Source: JAMLIN01 sp964509685 (lineage in GTDB: Bacteria; Pseudomonadota; Gammaproteobacteria; Burkholderiales; Burkholderiaceae_E). From it: 36,264 nt of DNA. Within the stretch, counting starts at the first letter, position 1. Every line of letters begins with the position of its first letter. The position numbers and the translations under genes were made by a program. The notes under the pieces are model-generated. The model did no database searches. It was not told where the DNA came from and was given only the letters and a program-made list of their open reading frames with translations. Shown one piece after another: positions 8,308 through 15,006 of the stretch. Where the stretch lies: positions 1 through 36,264 of the forward strand of contig CAZDYQ010000023.1 of NCBI GenBank assembly GCA_964509685.1. The letters are read 5' to 3'.

Positions 8308-9582
8308 CTAGTCGGCGCCGACGATTCGTCCGCCGACGAGCACCCGCTTGACCCGCCCCACCATCTCGTACCCGAGGAACGGCGTGTGCACGCTCTGGCT
8401 GCGCAGCGTGGAGCGCCCGACCAGCCACGGCTCGTCGGGTGCGTAGAGGCAGACGTCGGCCAGCGCGCCCGGCTCGAGCGTGCCGGCCTCGATGCCCGCC
8501 ACGCGCGCCGGGGCGACCGTGACGCGCCGCAGGGCCTCGGCCGGGGCGATGCCGTCCTCGTTCGCCCACTTGAGGGTGAGCGGCAGCAGCAGCTCCAGGC
8601 CGGTCACGCCCGGCTCGGCCTCGCCGAACGGCAGGTGCTTGGCATCGTCGTCCACTGGCGTGTGGTCGGAACAGATTACGTCGATGGTGCCGTCGCGCAC
8701 GCCGGCGCGGATCGCCTCGCGGTCGCGCTGCGAGCGGAAAGGCGGGTCCACCCGGTACCGGCTGTCGAAGTAGCCGATGTCGAGGTCGATCAGGTGCAGG
8801 TGGTGGACCGCGACGTCGGCGCTGACGGGCAGGCCTTCGGCCTTGGCGCGGCGAACCAGCTCCACGCCCGTGCCGCTGGAGATGCGGCACAGGTGGACCC
8901 GGCACCTCGTCTCGCGCACGAGATCGAAGATCGTGTTCAGCGCGATGGTCTCGGCGATCACCGGCACGGCGGGCAGGCCGAGCCGCGAAGCGACCGGGCC
9001 CGCGTGCGCGACACCGTCCCGGCCGATGCTCGCGTCGCGCGGCTGCAGCCAGACCGTGAACCCGAAGGTATGGGCGTACTGCATCGCCCGCATCAGGAGT
9101 TCCAGGTCGGCGACCATCCGGCCGGGCTGGGCGAAGCCGACGCAACCGGCCTCGCTGAGTTCCCCCATCTCGGTGATCACCTCGCCGCGCAGGCCGACGC
9201 TGAGCGCGCCCAGGGGATACAGCCGCACACCGTCGAGCAGGCGTGCGCGGTGCTTGAGCATCTCGACGAGCCCCGGCTCGTCGAGGGGCGGGTCGGTATC
9301 CGGCGGGCAGCACAGCGCCGTGATTCCCCCCGCGAGCGCCGCATCGAGTTCCGTATCGAGCGTGGCCATGTACTCGTGGCCCGGCTCGCGCAGGCGCGCG
9401 GCGAGATCGACGAGGCCGGGCAGCACCCACATGCCGGCGGCATCGATCGTGCGCTCGGCCTCGAAACCCGCCGGCGCGGCACCGCGGGCGACGATGCGCC
9501 CGTCGGCGATGTGCAGGTCCTCCTCCCGATCGGTTCCCGCGACGGGATCGATCAGCCGGCCATGGCGAATCGAGACCTTCAT
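8308..9582 (-). CDS. pyrC: Non-catalytic dihydroorotase-like subunit (PyrC'/PyrX)
   Basis: Amidohydrolase-fold protein of 424 residues, homologous to type I dihydroorotase but lacking its metal centre. The HxH motif (normally DLHVHLREPG) reads DLAARLREPG, so both His are gone (A61, R63). The His-containing HxED region reads LQPRD (179-183). The His of HICHVS is Arg (HLCRIS, R233). Only the late Asp (SDHTP, D306) remains. In Pseudomonas and related bacteria such a dead subunit is needed structurally to assemble the dodecameric aspartate transcarbamoylase with PyrB; that role is inferred here. A true dihydroorotase must be encoded elsewhere. The start overlaps the pyrB stop (ATGA). Confidence 0.93.
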   Translation of the reverse strand: MKVSIRHGRLIDPVAGTDREEDLHIADGRIVARGAAPAGFEAERTIDAAGMWVLPGLVDLAARLREPGHEYMATLDTELDAALAGGITALCCPPDTDPPLDEPGLVEMLKHRARLLDGVRLYPLGALSVGLRGEVITEMGELSEAGCVGFAQPGRMVADLELLMRAMQYAHTFGFTVWLQPRDASIGRDGVAHAGPVASRLGLPAVPVIAETIALNTIFDLVRETRCRVHLCRISSGTGVELVRRAKAEGLPVSADVAVHHLHLIDLDIGYFDSRYRVDPPFRSQRDREAIRAGVRDGTIDVICSDHTPVDDDAKHLPFGEAEPGVTGLELLLPLTLKWANEDGIAPAEALRRVTVAPARVAGIEAGTLEPGALADVCLYAPDEPWLVGRSTLRSQSVHTPFLGYEMVGRVKRVLVGGRIVGAD

Positions 9583-10544
9583 TCCCGATGTGCTCCGAGC
9601 ATGCTCATCACCGCCATCCGCACCGCGATGCCGAAGCGGACCTGGTCGAGGATGACCGCCTGCGGGCAGTCGGCGACCGCGGACTCGATCTCGACGCCCC
9701 GGTTCATGGGGCCGGGATGCATCACGATCGCGTCCGGCGCGGCGAGGGCCAGCTTCTCGCGCGTCAGTCCGTACTGCTTGAAGTACTCCTGGGCGGACGG
9801 CAGGAGGGCGCCGCGCATGCGCTCGTTCTGCAGGCGCAGCATGATGATCACGTCGACATCGCGCAGGCCCTCGCGCATGTCGGTGTAGGCACGGGCGCCC
9901 ATGCTCTCGATGCCCTCGGGCACAAGCGTCAGGGGGCCGATCACGCGCAGGTCCGGCACGCCGAGGATGGATAGCGCCTGGATGTCCGAGCGGGCGACCC
10001 GCGAGTGCATCACGTCGCCCACGACCGCCACCCGCAGGCGCGTGAAGTCGCCCTTGAAGTGGCGGATCGTGTACATGTCGAGCAGGCCCTGCGTCGGATG
10101 CGAATGCCGTCCGTCACCGGCGTTGATGACGCTCACCGAGTCGCCGCGCATCTGCGTCAGGTGCTGCGCGATCATGAAGGGCGCGCCGCTCTGCGCATGG
10201 CGCACGATGAACATGTCGGCGTCCATCGCCGCGAGGTTGTCGATCGTGTCGAGCAGCGACTCGCCCTTCGAGGTGGACGACGTGTTGATGTTGAGGTTGA
10301 CCACGTCCGCCGACAGGCGCTTGGCGGCGATCTCGAACGTCGTGCGAGTGCGGGTGGAGTTCTCGAAGAACAGGTTGAACACCGACTTGCCCCGCAGCAG
10401 CGGTACCTTCTTGACGTCACGCTCCGACACGCCGACGAAGCTCGAGGCGGTGTCGAGGATGCGGTGGATCATCTCGCGCGACAGGCCCTCGATCGACAGC
10501 AGGTGGCGAAGCTCGCCGTCGGGCCGCAGTTGGGGGTGTAGCAT
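9579..10544 (-). CDS. pyrB: Aspartate carbamoyltransferase catalytic subunit
   Basis: Condenses carbamoyl phosphate and aspartate to carbamoyl aspartate, the second step of UMP synthesis. Family motifs are FENSTRTRTTFE (60-71, carbamoyl-phosphate binding), NTSSTSKGES, VRHAQSG, GDGRHSHPTQGLLD and MHPGPMNRGVEIES. The chosen start, ATG at 10544, gives 321 residues and an N-terminus (LRPDGELRHLL) that matches the family. A TTG at 10586 would add 14 residues and overlap the pyrR stop by 8 bp, but the added residues look non-homologous. The 4-bp overlap with pyrC' fits co-assembly of the two proteins. No pyrI regulatory subunit is seen. Confidence 0.95.
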   Translation of the reverse strand: MLHPQLRPDGELRHLLSIEGLSREMIHRILDTASSFVGVSERDVKKVPLLRGKSVFNLFFENSTRTRTTFEIAAKRLSADVVNLNINTSSTSKGESLLDTIDNLAAMDADMFIVRHAQSGAPFMIAQHLTQMRGDSVSVINAGDGRHSHPTQGLLDMYTIRHFKGDFTRLRVAVVGDVMHSRVARSDIQALSILGVPDLRVIGPLTLVPEGIESMGARAYTDMREGLRDVDVIIMLRLQNERMRGALLPSAQEYFKQYGLTREKLALAAPDAIVMHPGPMNRGVEIESAVADCPQAVILDQVRFGIAVRMAVMSMLGAHRE

Positions 10545-10578
10545 GGTCGGGTCGGTGGCGCCTCGGGTCTGGCAGGTG

Positions 10579-11082
10579 TCAGGCAAGCCGCAGCGCGAAG
10601 CGGCCGTCGGGCTCGCGCGAGAACTCGAAGCTGGCGTGCTCGGGCAGGTGATGGACCGCCCCGCAGTAGCGGGCCTCGATCGGCAGCTCGCGCCCGCCCC
10701 GGTCGATGAGCACTGCGAGCTCGACGCGGCTCGGGCGGCCGTAGTCGAAGAGCTCGTTCAGGGCCGCGCGCACCGTGCGGCCGGTATAGAGGATGTCGTC
10801 CACCAGGATGATGTCGGCCCCGCGCACGTCGAAGGGCAGGTCCGTCTGGCGCGACTCCGCGGGCAGGTAGCGCCGCTTGCCGTAGTCGTCGCGGTGGAAC
10901 GCCGAGCTCAGCGTGCCGAGCGGCCCGTCGAGGCGCAGGTCGCGGTGCAGGCGCTCGGCGATCCAGGCGCCGCCGCTGTGGATCCCGACCAGCCGCACAT
11001 CGCGCCCGGCGATGCCGGCGCGAATCTGCTCGAGGAGCGCGGCGTAGCTGGCCTCGGGATCGACGGTGGTCTCAGTGGTCAT
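10579..11082 (-). CDS. pyrR: PyrR bifunctional regulator/uracil phosphoribosyltransferase
   Basis: Type I phosphoribosyltransferase of 167 residues. The PRPP-binding loop is ILVDDILYTGRTVRAAL (about 92-108), preceded by GIHSGGAWIAE and the SSAFHRDDYG segment typical of PyrR. In Firmicutes it binds pyr mRNA and attenuates transcription; in proteobacteria its regulatory mode is less clear. Its place directly ahead of pyrB nevertheless marks it as part of pyrimidine control. The start codon lies inside the ruvX 3' end (11-bp overlap). No convincing PyrR-binding loop or attenuator can be located by eye; the whole run from yqgE to pyrC' has almost no untranslated space. Confidence 0.92.
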   Translation of the reverse strand: MTTETTVDPEASYAALLEQIRAGIAGRDVRLVGIHSGGAWIAERLHRDLRLDGPLGTLSSAFHRDDYGKRRYLPAESRQTDLPFDVRGADIILVDDILYTGRTVRAALNELFDYGRPSRVELAVLIDRGGRELPIEARYCGAVHHLPEHASFEFSREPDGRFALRLA

Positions 11083-11476
11083 CGAGATATTGTCGCAGGA
11101 TTATCGCCGCCGCATGCGCGTCGTCGGCGTCCGGCGACGCGCCGTCGGCCTGGGCCGCCAGGCTCGAGTAGCGCTCGTCCACGAGCGCCACCGGCCGGCC
11201 GAAACGGCCCTCGAGCTGGCGCGCGAAGCGGCGTGCCCCCTCGGTGGCCGGCTGCTCCTCGCCATCCGGGCCGAGCGGCAGCCCCACCACCAGGGCGTCC
11301 GGCGCCCACTCCCGCACCAGCGCGGCGATCCGCTCGAAACGCCGGGCCGCGGGCTGGGCCGGGATCCGCGCGAGCGGGCGCGCCTCGCCGGATACCGTGT
11401 TGCCGATCGCCACGCCGATGAAGCGGGTGCCGAAGTCGAAGCCGAGCAGGGTCCGCGCGGCCCCGCCTGCCGTCAT
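11072..11476 (-). CDS. ruvX: Holliday junction resolvase-like RuvX/YqgF
   Basis: RNase H-fold nuclease of 134 residues. In bacteria this family matures the 5' end of 16S rRNA, and it was first described as a putative Holliday junction resolvase. The first active-site Asp is in GFDFGTRFIGVA (D14). The Glu is in VDERYSS (E101-R102), and the last Asp cluster is DADDAHAAAIIL (about 116-127). GLPLGPDGEEQPAT is the conserved central loop. The start is the ATG at 11476, whose first bases overlap the yqgE stop (ATGA). yqgE-yqgF pairing is widespread in proteobacteria. Confidence 0.93.
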   Translation of the reverse strand: MTAGGAARTLLGFDFGTRFIGVAIGNTVSGEARPLARIPAQPAARRFERIAALVREWAPDALVVGLPLGPDGEEQPATEGARRFARQLEGRFGRPVALVDERYSSLAAQADGASPDADDAHAAAIILRQYLDDH

Positions 11477-12042
11477 GCGTGGCCGGCCGCGCCGGACAGC
11501 CGCGACGGATCGATGCCGAGCAGGGCGAAGGCCGCCGGGAAACGCTGCTCCGGAGGCACGTCGAAGATGAGCTCGGCCTGGGCGGGAACGGTCAGCCAGG
11601 CGTTCCGGCTGATCTCGTCCTCGAGCTGGCCGGGGCCCCAGCCCGCGTAGCCCAGCGAGACGAGCAGGCGCGTCGGGCCGTTGCCCGCGCCCACCGCCTC
11701 GAGGATGTCCTTCGAGGAGGTCAGGCTGATGTCGTCGCACACCGCCACGGTGCTCGTCCACTCGCCCCTGGGCTGGTGGAGCACGAAGCCGCGGTCGGTC
11801 TGCACCGGGCCGCCGAAGTACACCGGCCGCCTCGCGAGCTCGCGCGGCCGCAGCGGTACGTCGATGCGCTCGAAGAGCTCCCCGAGGTCGAGCTCGAGCG
11901 GCCGGTTGACCACGATCCCGAGAGCGCCGCGCTCGTCGTGCTCCGCGATGAAGACCACCGTGCCGTCGAAGTTCGAGTCCGCCATGCCGGGCATGGCGAT
12001 CAGGAAGTGGTTGCTCAGCGCCGATGCCAATCCGGTTCCCAT
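11473..12042 (-). CDS. algH: YqgE/AlgH family protein
   Basis: Member of the UPF0301 (YqgE/AlgH) family, 189 residues. It is genetically linked to alginate regulation in Pseudomonas but has no settled biochemical activity. Family signatures are NHFLIAMPGM, VVFIAEHDERGALGIVVNRPL, PVYFGGPV, GFVLHQ and LLVSLGYAGWGPGQLEDEI. It is the first gene of the yqgE-ruvX-pyrR-pyrB-pyrC'-plsC run. A well-formed promoter ends right at the annotated ATG, so the message may be leaderless. Alternatively translation may start at the TTG of codon 5 (12030), which would still keep the conserved NHFLIAMP block. Confidence 0.93.
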   Translation of the reverse strand: MGTGLASALSNHFLIAMPGMADSNFDGTVVFIAEHDERGALGIVVNRPLELDLGELFERIDVPLRPRELARRPVYFGGPVQTDRGFVLHQPRGEWTSTVAVCDDISLTSSKDILEAVGAGNGPTRLLVSLGYAGWGPGQLEDEISRNAWLTVPAQAELIFDVPPEQRFPAAFALLGIDPSRLSGAAGHA

Positions 12043-12048
12043 ACCCGG

Positions 12049-12077
12049 ATTGTACGGTCGCCCGGCAGGGGGGCCAA
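12049..12077 (-). promoter_or_regulatory. Sigma-70-like promoter for the yqgE-pyr operon
   Basis: Reading the minus strand, TTGGCC (12077-12072) is followed after exactly 17 bp by TACAAT (12054-12049). They match the -35 consensus at four of six positions and the -10 consensus at five. The predicted transcription start falls on or next to the A of the annotated algH ATG at 12042. The -35 box sits in the loop of the GC-rich inverted repeat at 12062-12093. Confidence 0.5.
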
Positions 12078-12093
12078 ACCCCCGCCCTGCCGG
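12062..12093 (-). terminator. GC-rich hairpin after korB, possible terminator
   Basis: The arms CCGGCAGGG (12062-12070) and CCCTGCCGG (12085-12093) are perfectly complementary. A further GGG/CCC pairing (12071-12073 with 12081-12083) occurs across a one-base bulge. It lies 18 bp beyond the korB stop, where a terminator would be expected, but no T-run follows on either strand. A strong stem without a U-tract could be a weak or factor-assisted terminator. Confidence 0.35.
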
Positions 12094-12110
12094 CCGACAC
12101 CGCGGCCCTG

Positions 12111-13166
12111 CTACCTCAGGCCGGCGTTGATGCGATCGAGCGCCTCCGGGCCCGGCACCAGCTCGGCGGCATCCAGCATGTTGAACGGGGTGTCGACCGT
12201 GTTCAGGTGCTCGTGCAGGTCGCTCGGCTCCGGGTCGAGGTACAGCAGCCCGGTGGCGATCTCGCCGCGGGCGTGGTGCTCGGCGATGCGGGCCAGGGCC
12301 GCGGCCGGGTCGCTCGGGTCGTACTCCTCGTCCAGCTTGGCCAGCCGGATCACCGAGCCGTCGTGCAGCACCACGGGGCGGGTCGTGCCGGCCGCCTGGT
12401 CGATCTCGATCCGGTCGCGGCGCGGGATGAACTCGATCCTGTTCACCGCCTCGTTGTGCTCGCGCACGTAGTCGTAGCTGCGGGTACTGCCGTCATGGTT
12501 GTTGAAGGCGACGCACGGGCTGATGACGTCGATCAGGGCCGCCCCGCGGTGCGCCATGCCGGCACGGATGAGCGGCACGAGCTGCTCCTTGTCGCCCGAG
12601 AAGCTGCGGGCGACGAAGGTCGCGCCGAGCATGATCGCGAGGCTCGCGAGGTCGATCGGGCTGTCGGCATTGACGACGCCCTTCTTCGACTTCGAGCCCT
12701 TGTCGGACGTCGCGGAGAACTGTCCCTTGGTGAGCCCGTACACCCCGTTGTTCTCGACGATGTACAGCATGTTGACGCCGCGGCGCATGATGTGCGCGAA
12801 CTGGCCCAGGCCGATCGAGGCGGAGTCGCCGTCGCCGGATACGCCCAGGTACAGCAGGTCCCGGTTGGCGAGGTTGGCACCGGTCAGCACCGAGGGCATC
12901 CGGCCGTGGACCGAGTTGAAGCCGTGCGAATTGCCGAGGAAGTAGTCGGGCGTCTTGCTCGAGCAGCCGATGCCCGAGAGCTTCGCGACCCGGTGCGGCT
13001 CGATGTTCGATTCCCATGCGGCCTGGATGATCGCCGCCGAGATCGAATCGTGGCCGCAGCCGGCGCAGAGCGTGGAGATCTTGCCTTCGTAGTCCCGGCG
13101 GGTATAGCCGACCGCGTTGCGGGCAAGGGAGGGATGGTGCAGCAGGGGCTTGGCGAGATAGGTCAT
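12111..13166 (-). CDS. korB: 2-oxoacid:acceptor oxidoreductase, beta subunit
   Basis: Thiamine-diphosphate subunit of a 2-oxoacid:ferredoxin-type oxidoreductase, 351 residues. The TPP/Mg motif begins GDGDSASIG (111-119) and ends at N140 in IVENNGVYG. Four Cys placed as in the family's [4Fe-4S]-binding beta subunits are C34 and C37 (CAGC), C68 (IGCSS) and C218 (SPC). It decarboxylates a 2-oxoacid to the acyl-CoA and passes electrons to the cluster. The start is 3 bp past the korA stop. The substrate is most likely 2-oxoglutarate by resemblance to KorAB, but pyruvate or a branched-chain or aryl 2-oxoacid cannot be excluded. Confidence 0.9.
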   Translation of the reverse strand: MTYLAKPLLHHPSLARNAVGYTRRDYEGKISTLCAGCGHDSISAAIIQAAWESNIEPHRVAKLSGIGCSSKTPDYFLGNSHGFNSVHGRMPSVLTGANLANRDLLYLGVSGDGDSASIGLGQFAHIMRRGVNMLYIVENNGVYGLTKGQFSATSDKGSKSKKGVVNADSPIDLASLAIMLGATFVARSFSGDKEQLVPLIRAGMAHRGAALIDVISPCVAFNNHDGSTRSYDYVREHNEAVNRIEFIPRRDRIEIDQAAGTTRPVVLHDGSVIRLAKLDEEYDPSDPAAALARIAEHHARGEIATGLLYLDPEPSDLHEHLNTVDTPFNMLDAAELVPGPEALDRINAGLR

Positions 13167-13169
13167 GGA

Positions 13170-15005
13170 TCAGCCCACCTTGCGGATCGGGGTGACGTTC
13201 GAGGGCGAGAGCACCTCGGAGATCGCGCCCACGATGAAGCGGGCCGTGATCGGGGTGCCGTCGTAGTGGAGCACCGGCATCAGGGCGGACGGCGCGATGC
13301 CGAGCTCGTTGACCAGCAGGGTCCGCATCTGGGCGTCCCGGTTCTGCTCGACCACGAAAATCCGGCTGTGGGCGGCGATGAAGGCCTCCACTTCCTCACC
13401 GAAGGGGAAGGCACGGATGCGCAGGGCATCCACATGGATCTTGTTCGCCTGGAAGTACGCCAGCGCCTCCTCCATGGCGGGCGAGGTCGAGCCGAAGTAG
13501 ATCACCCCCACGTCGGTCGGCTTGGCGGCATCGGTGCGGATGGCCTGGGGCACGAGCGAGCGGGCGGTCTGCCACTTGCGCAGCAGGCGCTCCATGTTGT
13601 CCACGTAGACGGGCCCGGCCTCGCTGTAGCGGGCATACCGGTCCCGGGTCGTGCCGCGCGTAAAGAAGGCGCCGCGCGTCGGATGGGTACCCGGATAGGT
13701 CCGGTACGGGATCCCGTCGCCGTCCACGTCGAGATAGCGGCCGAAGTCCACGCCGCTTTCCAGCATCTCGGCCGTCATGACCTTGCCCCGGTCGAGCTTC
13801 GCCGGGGTGGCGCGCTCGAAGGGCCGGCACAGCCGCTGGTTCATGCCGATGTCGAGGTCGGTCATGACGAAGACCGGCGTCTGGAGCCGGTCCGCGAGGT
13901 CGAAGGCGTCGGCGGCCATGTCGAAGCACTCGCGCGGATCCTCGGGGAAGAGCAGCACGTGCTTCGTGTCGCCGTGCGAGGCGTACGCGCAGGCGAGGAT
14001 GTCCGCCTGCTGGGTGCGCGTCGGCATGCCGGTGGATGGTCCGCCGCGCTGGACGTTGATGATGGTGACCGGGATCTCGGCGAAGTACGCGAGGCCGATG
14101 AACTCGGTCATCAGGGAGATGCCCGGACCGGAGGTCGCCGTGAACGCCCGGGCCCCGTTCCAGCCGGCCCCGATCACCATGCCGATCGAGGCGAGCTCGT
14201 CCTCGGCCTGGACGACCGCGTAGCGGGCCTTGCCGGTCGCCGGATCCTTGCGCAGGCGACTGGCATGGCGCTCGAAGGCCTCCGCGAGCGACGACGAGGG
14301 CGTGATGGGGTACCAGGCGCAGACCGTGGCGCCGCCATAGATGCAGCCCAGCGCCGCGGCCGAGTTGCCGTCCACGAAGATGCGGTCGCCGACCTTGTCG
14401 GAGCGGCGCACCGACAGGCCGATCTTCGGCAGGTAGTCGCGCGCGTAGTCGCGGCCCATGTGCAGCGCGCGAACGTTGCCCTCGAGCAGCCGCTCCTTGC
14501 CCTTGTACTGCTCGGCGAAGAGCCGCTCGATCTCGTCGGGATCGATCCCGAGCAGGGTCGAGAGCGCGCCCACATAGATGATGTTCTTGAAGAGCTGGCG
14601 CTGCCGCGCGTCGTCGTAGGACCGGTTGACGATTTCGGTGAGCGGCATGCCGATGACGTTCACGTCCTCGCGGAACTTCGAGCGCGGCAGCGGCCGGGTC
14701 GAATCGTAGAAGACGTAGCCACCCGGCTCGACCTCGGCCATGTCCTGGTCCCAGGTCTGCGGGTTCATCGGCACCATCATGTCGACGCCGCCGCGCCGCC
14801 CGAGGAAGCCCTGCTCGCTCACCCGGACCTCGTACCACGTCGGCAGGCCCTGGATGTTGGAGGGGAAGATGTTGCGCGGGCTGACGGGAACGCCCATGCG
14901 CAGGATCGACCGGGCGAAGAGCTCGTTGGCCGAGGCCGATCCCGAGCCGTTGACGTTCGCGAACTTGACGACGAAGTCGTTTACCGCGGTGATGGGTTCG
15001 ACCAT
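13170..15005 (-). CDS. korA: 2-oxoacid:acceptor oxidoreductase, fused gamma-alpha subunit
   Basis: A 611-residue fusion. Residues about 1-190 are the gamma domain (start NDFVVKFANVNGSGSASANE), and from about 225 comes the alpha (pyrimidine-binding) domain. The alpha domain has YPITPSSS, VQAEDELASIG, TSGPGISLM and the GPSTGMPTRTQQ motif near 322. It pairs with korB to form the catalytic core. The chosen start is the ATG at 15005, one base after the korC stop; a longer frame to 15047 would run into korC. The gamma-alpha fusion is the usual form in aerobic bacteria and in some denitrifying betaproteobacteria. Confidence 0.9.
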   Translation of the reverse strand: MVEPITAVNDFVVKFANVNGSGSASANELFARSILRMGVPVSPRNIFPSNIQGLPTWYEVRVSEQGFLGRRGGVDMMVPMNPQTWDQDMAEVEPGGYVFYDSTRPLPRSKFREDVNVIGMPLTEIVNRSYDDARQRQLFKNIIYVGALSTLLGIDPDEIERLFAEQYKGKERLLEGNVRALHMGRDYARDYLPKIGLSVRRSDKVGDRIFVDGNSAAALGCIYGGATVCAWYPITPSSSLAEAFERHASRLRKDPATGKARYAVVQAEDELASIGMVIGAGWNGARAFTATSGPGISLMTEFIGLAYFAEIPVTIINVQRGGPSTGMPTRTQQADILACAYASHGDTKHVLLFPEDPRECFDMAADAFDLADRLQTPVFVMTDLDIGMNQRLCRPFERATPAKLDRGKVMTAEMLESGVDFGRYLDVDGDGIPYRTYPGTHPTRGAFFTRGTTRDRYARYSEAGPVYVDNMERLLRKWQTARSLVPQAIRTDAAKPTDVGVIYFGSTSPAMEEALAYFQANKIHVDALRIRAFPFGEEVEAFIAAHSRIFVVEQNRDAQMRTLLVNELGIAPSALMPVLHYDGTPITARFIVGAISEVLSPSNVTPIRKVG

Positions 15006-15006
15006 T

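Noticed and set aside
10545..10586. A TTG start for pyrB at 10586
   Set aside because: The 14 added residues are unlike PyrB N-termini and overlap the pyrR stop; the ATG at 10544 fits the family.
10545..11082. A PyrR-binding attenuator ahead of pyrB
   Set aside because: The pyrR-pyrB junction is only 34 bp, and I could not find a convincing binding loop plus terminator/antiterminator pair.
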